Shown piece after piece: positions 16,688 through 24,590 of a stretch of DNA of 64,000 nucleotides. A program made the translations under genes and the position numbers. The first letter of the stretch is position 1; the number at the start of each line of letters is the position of its first letter. Under the pieces are notes generated by a model. The model saw only the letters and a program-made list of their open reading frames with translations, had not been told where the DNA came from and made no database searches. Source of the stretch: Laceyella putida (GTDB lineage: Bacteria > Bacillota > Bacilli > Thermoactinomycetales > Thermoactinomycetaceae); contig NZ_JBHTBW010000045.1 of the NCBI RefSeq assembly GCF_042665195.1, positions 78,479-142,478 on the forward strand, given 5' to 3'.

Positions 16688-16716
16688 ATACTAATATAGA
16701 CTTCTAGGAAGTTCAA
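16688..16716 (-). promoter_or_regulatory. Promoter of hbs, followed by a structured leader
   Basis: TTGAAC (16716-16711) and TAGTAT (16693-16688) are 17 bases apart. The roughly 75-base leader that follows holds two hairpins. The first is CGCGCAAAG with CTTTCGCG, the second ATCGCTT with AAGCGAT, both just upstream of the AGGAGG ribosome site. Confidence 0.6.
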
Positions 16717-16753
16717 GAGAATCTTTGCGATTTCTCTATTCTGAAACAAAAAA

Positions 16754-16771
16754 AGCGCTTTTTCAGCGCTC
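16754..16771 (-). terminator. Terminator after spoIVA
   Basis: On the minus strand AGCGCT, a five-base loop and AGCGCT are followed by TTTTTTT, beginning about 13 bases past the spoIVA stop. Confidence 0.8.
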
Positions 16772-16783
16772 ATCTCCAAATCC

Positions 16784-18262
16784 TTACAATATAATCGCGA
16801 TTAAACCGCCCGATCCTTCATTAATGATCCGCTCTAACGTTTCTTGTAATTTGTACCGCGCATTTTCCGGCATCATCGCCAATTTCGCCTGAATGCTCTC
16901 ACGCACCACTTGATTCAGCGAGCGGCCGAAAATATCCGTTTCCCATATGCTGCGTGGATCCTGCTCAAAGTCGCGCATGAGATAATTTAATAGCTCCTCA
17001 CTCTGTCTTTCAGATCCGATGATTGGCGCGAATTCGGAATGCACATTGACGCGAATCATGTGGATAGAGGGGGCCGTCGCTTTGAGTCTCACTCCAAAGC
17101 GGCTGCCTTGTTTAATCAGCTCCGGCTCATCCAACGTCATTTCTTCCAAGGCGGGCGGTGCCACGCCATAGCCAGTCGTCCGCACCATCTTAATCGCATC
17201 TGAAACTTTGTCGTATTCCCGCTTGGCGATGCTGAATTCCTGCATCAGCTCCAACAGGTGGTCTCTGCCGCGAATCTCCACACCCACCACATCTTGCAAC
17301 ACCTGATCGTACAATGCGTCAGGAGCGTACAAATCGATTTCGGCAATTCCCTGCCCCATGTCCATCCCGGACAAGGCCGCTTTCTCGATAAATTGATAAT
17401 CGTAAAATTGGCCAACGACCCGATCGACATCACGTAAGCGTTTGATGTCTTTCACCGTTTCCCGCACGGAATTTTCAAAGTCGCGGCGCAACCAATGATC
17501 TTCATCCAGCACCATGACCCAGCTTGGCAAGTTGACATTCACTTCATGCACGGGGAACTCAAACAGCACTTCCCTCATCACGCCGAGAATATCCTCTTCG
17601 CTCATGGTCGCCACGCTTAGGGCGATGACGGGAATGTCGTACTTCTCGGACAGTTCCCCCCGCAGTTGTTGCGCTTGTTCGCTATAGGGCCGTGTGGAGT
17701 TTAAGAGCAAGATGAACGGCTTCCCCACTTCCTTCAGTTCATTAATCACCCGCTCTTCCACTTCTTCATAAGATTCGCGTGAAATGTCGGTGATTGAACC
17801 ATCCGTTGTGATGACAATTCCTACCGTAGAGTGTTCTTGAATCACCTTTCTTGTCCCGACCTCCGCCGCCTCTTGGAACGGAATCGGTTCTTCAAACCAC
17901 GGCGTGCTGATCATGCGCGGCCCATTTTCATCCTCATAGCCTTTCGCGCCATTGATCGCATAGCCAACACAGTCAACCAAGCGGATATTGACATCAAGTC
18001 CCTCATCCACATGAATTTGGATCGCTTGATTCGGCACGAATTTGGGTTCGATCGTCGTAATCGTCTTTCCCGCGCCGCTATGTGGCAATTCATCTGTCGC
18101 CCGCGTGCGATCGGCTTCGTTCTGAATGTTAGGGATCACTACCTGTTCCATAAACCGTTTGATAAATGTCGACTTACCGGTGCGCACCGCACCGACCACA
18201 CCCAGGTAGATGTCTCCTCCTGTCCGTTCTGCAATATCTTTCAAGATATCTACTTTCTCCAC
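16784..18262 (-). CDS. spoIVA: Stage IV sporulation protein A, coat basement-layer ATPase
   Basis: Made in the mother cell, it polymerises with ATP hydrolysis on the forespore surface to anchor the coat. It has 492 residues, the standard length. Walker A is GAVRTGKST at residues 24-32, in a TRAFAC-like N-terminal domain that also has DCVGYAINGAKGYEDENGPR. The conserved tail ends GGLIAIIL. The start is a GTG with AAGGAGGGAC four bases upstream. A sigma-E-type promoter lies at 18355-18382. Confidence 0.97.
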   Translation of the reverse strand: MEKVDILKDIAERTGGDIYLGVVGAVRTGKSTFIKRFMEQVVIPNIQNEADRTRATDELPHSGAGKTITTIEPKFVPNQAIQIHVDEGLDVNIRLVDCVGYAINGAKGYEDENGPRMISTPWFEEPIPFQEAAEVGTRKVIQEHSTVGIVITTDGSITDISRESYEEVEERVINELKEVGKPFILLLNSTRPYSEQAQQLRGELSEKYDIPVIALSVATMSEEDILGVMREVLFEFPVHEVNVNLPSWVMVLDEDHWLRRDFENSVRETVKDIKRLRDVDRVVGQFYDYQFIEKAALSGMDMGQGIAEIDLYAPDALYDQVLQDVVGVEIRGRDHLLELMQEFSIAKREYDKVSDAIKMVRTTGYGVAPPALEEMTLDEPELIKQGSRFGVRLKATAPSIHMIRVNVHSEFAPIIGSERQSEELLNYLMRDFEQDPRSIWETDIFGRSLNQVVRESIQAKLAMMPENARYKLQETLERIINEGSGGLIAIIL

Positions 18263-18354
18263 GAAAGTCCCTCCTTCAAAAATCGCCCTCTTTCTGGATC
18301 TGTCGCCGGTGCGAAGGCTACCCCCTCCCTCCGGACCCTTCCTTAGACACTACT

Positions 18355-18382
18355 AATATATGAATGCCTTTTCCCAATATGA
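18355..18382 (-). promoter_or_regulatory. Sigma-E-type promoter of spoIVA
   Basis: TCATATT (18382-18376) and CATATATT (18362-18355) on the minus strand are 13 bases apart. The -35 heptamer fits the mother-cell sigma-E consensus fully and the -10 octamer fits at six of eight positions or better. spoIVA is sigma-E dependent in B. subtilis. The dacB promoter at 53645-53672 has the same -10 octamer and spacing. Confidence 0.8.
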
Positions 18383-18419
18383 ATTCTTTGCCCAAAAAAA
18401 TAGAGCACATCGGTTGAAC

Positions 18420-18578
18420 TTACTTGATTTCTTTTTTCTTTCTCTTATCCGAAAGGGGGACTCTCCCCTTCGCCAACACCGTTCTCGCTCGAAAGCCTGT
18501 CACCTTAACAGAGCCGGACAAGCGGCCAAGAAGAAAGACGCCTGGAACGACAATGAGATGAAACCACAAGCTCTCCAT
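18420..18578 (-). CDS. 52-residue small protein, one membrane-like segment and a basic tail
   Basis: Found by reading the spoIVA-yphF gap. The ATG has AAGGGG/GGGGTG six bases upstream. Residues 4-17 are hydrophobic (LWFHLIVVPGVFLL), the middle reads GRLSGSVKVTGF, and the tail is Lys/Arg-rich (DKRKKKEIK). A sigma-E-like promoter (ACATATT, 13 bases, CATCAAAG) lies 30-60 bases upstream at 18610-18637. The stop precedes the spoIVA promoter. I do not recognise the family. The location suggests a mother-cell sporulation protein, which is inference. Confidence 0.5.
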   Translation of the reverse strand: MESLWFHLIVVPGVFLLGRLSGSVKVTGFRARTVLAKGRVPLSDKRKKKEIK

Positions 18579-18609
18579 CGATTTCACCCCTTAAAAGACA
18601 ATGGTCATT

Positions 18610-18637
18610 CTTTGATGCTCACATTCCATAAATATGT
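18610..18637 (-). promoter_or_regulatory. Sigma-E-like promoter of the 52-residue gene
   Basis: ACATATT (18637-18631) and CATCAAAG (18617-18610) are 13 bases apart. The -35 matches the one before dacB exactly. The -10 is weaker, keeping CAT and the AA at positions 5-6. Confidence 0.4.
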
Positions 18638-18662
18638 CGGCCCGATTCAGAAATTCTCACAA

Positions 18663-18700
18663 AAGCAAAAGTCGCCTTGGATTCAAGGCGACTTTTGCTT
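18663..18700 (-). terminator. Terminator overlapping the end of yphF
   Basis: A perfect 17-base inverted repeat, AAGCAAAAGTCGCCTTG and CAAGGCGACTTTTGCTT, with a four-base loop. The yphF stop codon and its last codons (Lys-Gln-Lys-Ser-Pro) lie inside the upstream arm, so translation must clear the RNA before it can fold. Confidence 0.85.
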
Positions 18701-19420
18701 CATCTCTTCAGCGGGATAGATGAATTCCGGTGTATTTTTCTTCATTTGCATCATGGGAGAATAGCCCGGCACAAAATAGGAGTCCTTCGCCAACCAAGCC
18801 CGGAGATCTTCCGCTTCTGAAGGCTTCTCTTTGGCGTATTGCCATTTTTTCATCACTTCGCTACGGTAATCCACATACACCCGCCCACGGTCGTCCATGA
18901 TCAGATCCAGCATCGTATCTGGGGAATAGGGACTGACCACATGGACGTCACTAAGGTCCAACTTCTCCATATCCACTTTATAAAAATGGGGAGCCACCGT
19001 TTCACCCAACGGATATTTCCCCTCTTTTGCTTTGTAAGCATTTACCGACATTTGCACCTTATCCACGGCATCATGGATGCGCAAATCAAACAAACGCACC
19101 AGCGGTTTTGTCTCCACGTCGGTCATCACATAAATGAAATACCCTCCCTTTTCAAACGCAGACGGAGGGATTTCCCCCAAATAACCTTGGATTTGCATAA
19201 AATCCACCTGATAGCGGGTTGACCATTTGATGTCATCTTGGCTGTATTTATAGGGTAGCATCTTTTGTTGTTTCAGATAGGTGTCCACCGCCGCCTGGAC
19301 ACGGGCAAGATGCTGATCCAATTTATCCCATTCTTGCCTTTTTTCCTGCGGATACAGGCAACCGGTTATCACCGTGCAGAGTAACAAGAGGATCGCCATG
19401 TAAGAACCCCAGCGTCGCAT
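18683..19420 (-). CDS. yphF: YphF-like lipoprotein
   Basis: A 245-residue predicted lipoprotein with N terminus MRRWGSYMAILLLLCTVITG followed by lipobox Cys21. The body is soluble (KLDQHLARVQAAVDTYLKQQ, later YSPDTMLDLIMDDRGRVYVD). The start at 19420 has GGAGG eight bases upstream; a longer frame reaches 19603 but runs through the preceding gene. Position between gpsA and spoIVA and length match B. subtilis YphF, a sporulation-associated lipoprotein. Molecular role unknown. Confidence 0.8.
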   Translation of the reverse strand: MRRWGSYMAILLLLCTVITGCLYPQEKRQEWDKLDQHLARVQAAVDTYLKQQKMLPYKYSQDDIKWSTRYQVDFMQIQGYLGEIPPSAFEKGGYFIYVMTDVETKPLVRLFDLRIHDAVDKVQMSVNAYKAKEGKYPLGETVAPHFYKVDMEKLDLSDVHVVSPYSPDTMLDLIMDDRGRVYVDYRSEVMKKWQYAKEKPSEAEDLRAWLAKDSYFVPGYSPMMQMKKNTPEFIYPAEEMKQKSP

Positions 19421-19434
19421 TTCCTTTTCCTCCA

Positions 19435-19593
19435 TCACATAAACATTCTCAAAATAAATAAAAGCGCTACGATCAACAAAATAAATGAGATAAGGGACAA
19501 TCCCCATTTCACCCATGCTCTTTTTTGTTGCCGTCCCAGGGTCATCAGCAGATTGATGAGGACCAACAAAAATAAACTTACACCTAGTTCCAT
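19435..19593 (-). CDS. Small two-helix membrane protein in the yphE position
   Basis: A 52-residue product with two hydrophobic segments (residues 3-17 and 32-50) flanking a basic loop GRQQKRAWVK. The ATG at 19593 has GGAG four bases upstream. Its stop overlaps an ATG in the yphF frame, and the yphF ribosome site follows at once, so the two genes are probably co-translated. B. subtilis encodes a small membrane protein, YphE, at the same place; sequence similarity could not be judged. Confidence 0.65.
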   Translation of the reverse strand: MELGVSLFLLVLINLLMTLGRQQKRAWVKWGLSLISFILLIVALLFILRMFM

Positions 19594-19691
19594 TCTTCTC
19601 CACCCCTTGTCTTCATCAATACAGTATATCAAATCCACTTCCGCCTACCAACTAGTCGGGCGGGTGCCCTGCTTCATTAGCCGGCATCCTG

Positions 19692-19700
19692 CATACGATA
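19692..19700 (+). promoter_or_regulatory. Possible sigma-K -10 element
   Basis: CATACGATA fits the late mother-cell sigma-K -10 pattern CATANNNTA. It is about 34 bases before the start of the Lys-rich gene at 19734. No supporting -35 was found. Confidence 0.35.
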
Positions 19701-19733
19701 AATAGACTTTAGCCTGAAATGGAGGACTTCCCA

Positions 19734-20261
19734 ATGAGCACCAAAAAGAAAAAGAAAAAGAAATCGCTGCGCAAAAAAACGAACACAAAAAAAGCACCCA
19801 CTGTCTCACCCGAAGTCAAACCAGACTTAACGCCTGTCGCTCCCCATTTTCCGCAACTTCCTTCCGCCAATATCGCCAAGATTCTTAGCGGGTTCATGAC
19901 TTTCCGTTCTACTGTCAAAGACCTGAGCCAATCGATTCAACGGGTGGAAAACATGATGGATAATGCCTATCAAATGTTTGAAATCGCCACGAAAGTGATG
20001 TCCAATATGAACCAACAGGGCGGGTTTCCTTCCCTTCCGGGCGGAAACCGTCCCCCATCCACATTAGACGAAGACATCCCCGTTATCAAGATGCCATTTG
20101 ACGACGAACCCACACCCGGACCTTTTCCGGGACAAATGCCATCCTTTAATTTTGGTAACATCTTTAGCTTATTGCAGTCCCCGCTTTTCCAACGATTGAT
20201 CTCCGGTTTTTTCCGGTCGTCACGACCCGCCGCAGCGAGTTACAAAAAGCGAGAGGGGTAA
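19734..20261 (+). CDS. Lys-rich protein of 175 residues, spore coat-like (YqfQ/VrrA-like in style)
   Basis: The only plus-strand gene in the 1-29.8 kb region. The start ATG has GGAGG eight bases upstream. Residues 2-20 are almost all Lys, Arg, Ser and Thr. A Pro-rich linker follows, then a helical segment ILSGFMTFRSTVKDLSQSIQ with MMDNAYQMFE, then a Gly/Pro-rich stretch, and a hydrophobic end FSLLQSPLFQRLISGFF. The layout recalls spore-surface proteins. A sigma-K-like -10 lies upstream. Its stop codon is inside its terminator. Family not identified with certainty. Confidence 0.6.
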   Translation: MSTKKKKKKKSLRKKTNTKKAPTVSPEVKPDLTPVAPHFPQLPSANIAKILSGFMTFRSTVKDLSQSIQRVENMMDNAYQMFEIATKVMSNMNQQGGFPSLPGGNRPPSTLDEDIPVIKMPFDDEPTPGPFPGQMPSFNFGNIFSLLQSPLFQRLISGFFRSSRPAAASYKKREG

Positions 20262-20283
20262 TGCTAGGTAGCATTACCCCTCT
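20252..20283 (+). terminator. Terminator at the end of the Lys-rich gene
   Basis: AGAGGGGTAATGCTA and TAGCATTACCCCTCT form a 15-base-pair stem followed by TCTTTG on the plus strand. The stop codon TAA lies inside the left arm. It could also act on gpsA transcripts from the other side. Confidence 0.8.
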
Positions 20284-20418
20284 TCTTTGTAACCAATCCC
20301 TTGACTTTTACACATCCCTGGCCCCGATTCTCGTGCTCAAGTTTATGGATATTGGTTGGAGCTATTACAGAGTATGAAACAGGGAAAAAGCTTGCAACAG
20401 GAAAAAAGCCCAAAATGG

Positions 20419-21444
20419 CTACCAACCGCCAACAATTTCTTCCAATTCTTGTGTGCGCCCACGCCCCATCAGCTCTTTCACCGCTTGTGCTGGTTCTTTT
20501 TCCGCAAATAAAACGGCATACAGCTGTTCAGCGATCGGCATTTCTACCCGGTATCGGTCTTTCAGCATATAGGCGGCTTTGGTGGTGCGCACCCCTTCAA
20601 CGACCATGCCCATCGAACGGAGCACTTCATCCAGTTTCTTTCCTTGGCTGATCATGTGGCCAGCCCGCCAGTTTCGGCTGTGGCGGCTAGTACAAGTGAC
20701 CACCAAGTCACCCACGCCAGCCAATCCGACAAAGGTGATCGGTTCCGCCCCCATCGCCTTGCCCAAACGGGCAATCTCCGCCAATCCCCTGGTTATCAAC
20801 GCCGCCCGGGCATTATCGCCAAATTCGAGCCCGTCAACAAGTCCAGCAGCCAAGGCGATGATGTTTTTCAATGCGCCTCCCACTTCCACGCCAATGACAT
20901 CGGGATTGGTGTACACACGGAAATAAGAGTTCATGAACAGCATTTGTGCTCGCTCCGCCGCCTGTTCCGCTTGGGACGCCACCACCACTGTCGTAGGGCA
21001 ACGACGAATCACTTCTTCAGCATGGCTTGGCCCAGACAAAACCGTGATCCCTTCTTTATGCTCTGTGCCCAATTCCTCCGCCAAGACTTCAGACATCCGC
21101 TTCCATGTGTCGATTTCAAACCCCTTGGCCGCATGAATGACCAGCATATCCTTCGTCATCCATTGCCGCGCTTCACGGGCGATTTCCCTCATTGAATGGG
21201 AAGGCACCGCAAATAATACCGCCTCTTTATCGACCAGTGCTTCAGCCAACGAAGAAGTGGCACGCATGGTAACAGGCAACGTCACATCCGGCAAATATTT
21301 GCGGTTGGTATGCGCTTGATCAATTTCCTTCGCTTGTTCATCCCGTCGCGCCCACAAGGTAACTTCATGACCATTATCGGCCAATACCGCAGCAAGAACC
21401 GTTCCCCAACTTCCAGCTCCAAGTACAGCAACTCGACCTTTCAT
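20419..21444 (-). CDS. gpsA: Glycerol-3-phosphate dehydrogenase [NAD(P)+]
   Basis: Makes sn-glycerol 3-phosphate from dihydroxyacetone phosphate for phospholipids. The 341 residues begin with Rossmann motif VAVLGAGSWGTVLAAVLADN and include LSGPSHAEEV and the catalytic-lysine region GVEVGGALKNIIALAAG. AAGGGAGAAG precedes the ATG. Lies directly downstream of plsY, so two early phospholipid genes are adjacent. Confidence 0.97.
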   Translation of the reverse strand: MKGRVAVLGAGSWGTVLAAVLADNGHEVTLWARRDEQAKEIDQAHTNRKYLPDVTLPVTMRATSSLAEALVDKEAVLFAVPSHSMREIAREARQWMTKDMLVIHAAKGFEIDTWKRMSEVLAEELGTEHKEGITVLSGPSHAEEVIRRCPTTVVVASQAEQAAERAQMLFMNSYFRVYTNPDVIGVEVGGALKNIIALAAGLVDGLEFGDNARAALITRGLAEIARLGKAMGAEPITFVGLAGVGDLVVTCTSRHSRNWRAGHMISQGKKLDEVLRSMGMVVEGVRTTKAAYMLKDRYRVEMPIAEQLYAVLFAEKEPAQAVKELMGRGRTQELEEIVGGW

Positions 21445-21466
21445 GTAACTTCTCCCTTAAATCAAT

Positions 21467-22066
21467 CTAAATCTTACGTTCTTTCCCCTTAATCAGATTG
21501 ATTAAATTTTGTTTATGTCGCCAAATCGCCATCACCGTTACGATCAACATCAACCAAACAAGGGCCGCGGGAAAATCCAAGATCCACATGGCCACTGGGA
21601 CAATCGTTGTAAAGACAAGCGATCCAACTGACACATAGCGGGTGAATAAGATAAAGAGAATTGCACATACGCCCGCAATCAGAGCCGCGGTAAAACCGAT
21701 GAGAAGAGTAACCCCCACCGTTGTGGCGATTCCTTTCCCCCCGCGAAATCCCAAAAAGATCGGCCAGTTGTGACCGATGATCGCGGCGATTCCACAGACC
21801 ATCATCATCACATCCGCATTGTGTCCATTAGCCAACCAATATCCCAGGCCCACTGCTGCCATTCCCTTTAACGCGTCCAGCAAAAAGACAACGACTGCGG
21901 GCCCTTTCCCCAATACTCTCGATGTGTTGGTAGCTCCCGCATTGCCGCTACCATAGTCGCGAATATCGACCCCTTTTAGCCATTTGGTCAATAAATAACT
22001 AAAACTGATCGAGCCCAATAAATAAGAAATGACAATGGGAATCACCCATGTTTGTAACATCGTCAT
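21467..22066 (-). CDS. plsY: Acyl-phosphate:glycerol-3-phosphate acyltransferase
   Basis: Membrane enzyme that acylates glycerol 3-phosphate from acyl phosphate to give lysophosphatidate. The 199 residues are mostly hydrophobic. Three family loops are clear: YLLGSISFSYL, GSGNAGATNTSRVLGK and LGFRGGKGIATTVG. GGGAGAGGG precedes the ATG. Located between der and gpsA, whose product supplies its substrate. Confidence 0.96.
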   Translation of the reverse strand: MTMLQTWVIPIVISYLLGSISFSYLLTKWLKGVDIRDYGSGNAGATNTSRVLGKGPAVVVFLLDALKGMAAVGLGYWLANGHNADVMMMVCGIAAIIGHNWPIFLGFRGGKGIATTVGVTLLIGFTAALIAGVCAILFILFTRYVSVGSLVFTTIVPVAMWILDFPAALVWLMLIVTVMAIWRHKQNLINLIKGKERKI

Positions 22067-22097
22067 TGCCCTCTCCCGTCTTTCAAATTTCCAATGT

Positions 22098-23411
22098 TTA
22101 ACTTTTCTTCCTCAAAAAGATTTTCAGTGGAGTCCCCTTAAATGGAAACGCTTGACGCAATTGATTTTCGAGATAGCGCAGGTAACTGAAATGCGCCAGC
22201 TCCGGGTCATTGACAAACAGGATAAACGTAGGCGGTTTCACCGTCGCTTGCGTCACATAACGAACACGGAAACGGCGGCCCCGATCAGACGGGGGCGGAG
22301 TGGTCACCAACGCGTCTTGAATCACTTGGTTCAGCACAGAGGTGGGCACGCGCATCGTATGTTGTTCGGCCACTTCATTGACCTCAGGCAGTACGAGATG
22401 GACACGTCGTTTCGTCTTGGCAGAGACAAACAGGATCGGGGCATAATGCATAAATTGAAACTCGTCACGAATCCGCCGTTTAAAGCGATCCATCGTCTTT
22501 TCATCTTTCTCCACCGCATCCCATTTGTTTACGATAAAGATGGCAGCGCGTCCAGCTTCATGCGCATATCCGGCAATTTTCTTATCCTGTTCCGCGATCC
22601 CTCGTTCCCCGTCGATGACGATCAAGCAGACATCGGATCGTTCAATTGCGCGCAAGGCACGAATTACGCTGTATTTCTCAATCGACTCATACACTTTTCC
22701 CCGTTTGCGGATGCCCGCTGTGTCGATGAGGACATATTTTTGGCCTTCAAATTCAAACGGCGTATCCACAGCATCTCGTGTCGTCCCCGCGATGGGGCTG
22801 ACAATGACCCGTTCTTCGCCCAGCATCGCATTGACAAGAGAAGATTTCCCTACGTTGGGGCGCCCGATGAGTGACACTTTGATGGTATCTTCATCGTAAA
22901 CTTCTTCTTCTTTGTCAGGGAAATGCTCCACAACTGCATCTAGCATATCCCCTGTTCCGGTTCCGTGCAAGGAAGAAACCGGAATCACATGCTCAAAGCC
23001 CAATTGGTAAAACTCAAACACGCTCTCTGCATATTTGATGTCATCCACCTTATTGACCATCAGGATGACCGGTTTATTGGTTCGATGCAAAAAACGGGCT
23101 ACCTCTTCATCCGCCGCAGTCACACCGTCCCGGGCATCAGTGACAAATAAAATCACATCCGCTTCGTCAAGGGCCAGCTCCACTTGATTGCGGATATGAT
23201 CCATGATTTCATCCGTATCACCAAATTCAATACCGCCTGTATCAATTAAGTGAAACTCACGCCCATTCCATTCGCTTCGAGAATAAATCCGGTCTCTGGT
23301 AATGCCCGGCTGGTCTTCGACAATCGCTATGCGTTCACCGGCCAAACGATTAAAAATCGTCGACTTTCCCACATTAGGTCGTCCAACAATGGCTACTACA
23401 GGTAAGCTCAT
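22098..23411 (-). CDS. der: Ribosome biogenesis GTPase Der (EngA)
   Basis: Tandem-GTPase needed for 50S assembly. Of 437 residues. The first G domain has GRPNVGKST at residues 10-18 and DTGGIE, the second GRPNVGKSS near residue 183 and DTAGIRKRGKV, followed by the C-terminal KH-like domain (VRYVTQATVKPPTFILFVN). Position upstream of plsY-gpsA matches Bacillales order. Confidence 0.97.
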   Translation of the reverse strand: MSLPVVAIVGRPNVGKSTIFNRLAGERIAIVEDQPGITRDRIYSRSEWNGREFHLIDTGGIEFGDTDEIMDHIRNQVELALDEADVILFVTDARDGVTAADEEVARFLHRTNKPVILMVNKVDDIKYAESVFEFYQLGFEHVIPVSSLHGTGTGDMLDAVVEHFPDKEEEVYDEDTIKVSLIGRPNVGKSSLVNAMLGEERVIVSPIAGTTRDAVDTPFEFEGQKYVLIDTAGIRKRGKVYESIEKYSVIRALRAIERSDVCLIVIDGERGIAEQDKKIAGYAHEAGRAAIFIVNKWDAVEKDEKTMDRFKRRIRDEFQFMHYAPILFVSAKTKRRVHLVLPEVNEVAEQHTMRVPTSVLNQVIQDALVTTPPPSDRGRRFRVRYVTQATVKPPTFILFVNDPELAHFSYLRYLENQLRQAFPFKGTPLKIFLRKKS

Positions 23412-23501
23412 ACGAAATCCTCACTTTTCACATATTCCCATATACAAGTATAAGACATACCTAATCTTACTGAACATTGATTCTTTAGGCAACCGGATAT
23501 C

Positions 23502-23684
23502 TTAATGTTTCACGATGATCTTCGTCTCCGCATCGATCTCATGCACCATCGCATCCATGATTTTTTCGAGCAGAAACGATTTTTTCTCCAGCTCTTCCGG
23601 TGTGTCCGCCACGAAAATGGGAGCGCCCCCGGCCACTTTCTCATGATTGGTCGTAACCACAGCCAATATTTTTTCCTTGCTCAT
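23502..23684 (-). CDS. Small capping-complex subunit associated with YIEGIA protein
   Basis: A 60-residue protein, MSKEKILAVVTTNHEKVAGG then a Glu/Lys-rich helix and an acidic-hydrophobic end (AMVHEIDAETKIIVKH). The start ATG at 23684 overlaps the stop of the YIEGIA gene (ATGA) with AGGTGGGGG before it, so the two proteins are coupled in translation. Recognised mainly by this pairing and the N-terminal pattern of small proteins annotated as capping subunits for YIEGIA. Function in sporulation is presumed. Confidence 0.75.
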   Translation of the reverse strand: MSKEKILAVVTTNHEKVAGGAPIFVADTPEELEKKSFLLEKIMDAMVHEIDAETKIIVKH

Positions 23685-24589
23685 GCGTTCCCCCACCTTT
23701 TATCCAGCTCGTGAGGCATTTTGCCCGGCTTGCGAATCGCACTCTCCAATACAGGAACATTTTTGACAATCGCCATTGCACGCTCCACATCTTTCTCTTG
23801 CGGCAGCAACAACACGCCTAAGCGACCATCTTTCAGATCCCGTTTCGCCAAAGGAACCAGCGCGGGTTCTCCCGTATCGCGGTACACACCTAGAATGGAG
23901 GATACATCGTGCAAAATGGCCTGCCTTTGCCCGACATTCCCTATCGTGATCCGGGCACTCGCCTGACGGGGTGTGATCACGATGCCGATGCCATTCTCCA
24001 AAATGCGTTTGCGGTTATCTTCCAGACCAATATTCATTAAGTAGATATCATCCACATAAAGGCTGGGTCCTTCATTGCGCAGCTCAGCCACCTCCACGTC
24101 GGCAATATCATGAATCACTTTCCCCGACATCAGAAAGCCGCTTAATAGGATCGTCAGCACGCCCGTTATCGCTCCCACCCACCAATAGTGATAAAGCATG
24201 ACACTGAGTGAGGTAAGAAAAGCGGCAAAGATGACGATATAATTTCTCCCTTCAAAAACCATGGCAATCCCTTCAATATAATTTTTCCCTCGGGGGACCA
24301 ATTCCATTTCATCCAAGTTGGATAACATTTGCCTTTCCATATTGCGCACATCACGAAATTGCTGGGCTGCCAATGTTAAAAAGGTAACCGCCGTATAATC
24401 CTTTTGCGCCAAAGCAGGGACCGCCACTGCGCCAAGAGCGGCAGCAATAAAGCCCAGGGCCAGATGAATCACATGGCCGTGCGGATAAGTGGGGTATTGT
24501 CGGTAATCGCATTGCAACAGGCGAATCCTGGTGCCAAAGCCAGTGGCAACGCCCAATATCACCGCCATGGTATATAGGGATACAGTCAT
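23681..24589 (-). CDS. YIEGIA family membrane protein (YphB/SeaA position)
   Basis: A 302-residue protein with hydrophobic segments near residues 5-20, 42-62, 113-128 and 132-150. The hallmark NYIEGIAMVFEGRNY lies near residue 100, and a soluble C-terminal domain (ITPRQASARITIGNVGQRQA) follows. The start was moved to the ATG at 24589, which has AAGGAAGAG upstream. In B. subtilis the gene at this place is yphB (seaA), linked to spore envelope assembly as I recall. One base separates it from the yphA stop. Confidence 0.82.
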   Translation of the reverse strand: MTVSLYTMAVILGVATGFGTRIRLLQCDYRQYPTYPHGHVIHLALGFIAAALGAVAVPALAQKDYTAVTFLTLAAQQFRDVRNMERQMLSNLDEMELVPRGKNYIEGIAMVFEGRNYIVIFAAFLTSLSVMLYHYWWVGAITGVLTILLSGFLMSGKVIHDIADVEVAELRNEGPSLYVDDIYLMNIGLEDNRKRILENGIGIVITPRQASARITIGNVGQRQAILHDVSSILGVYRDTGEPALVPLAKRDLKDGRLGVLLLPQEKDVERAMAIVKNVPVLESAIRKPGKMPHELDKRWGNA

Positions 24590-24590
24590 C

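Noticed and set aside
18360..18719. Plus-strand open frame of 119 codons between spoIVA and yphF
   Set aside because: Covers the spoIVA promoter and the yphF terminator, without a ribosome site.
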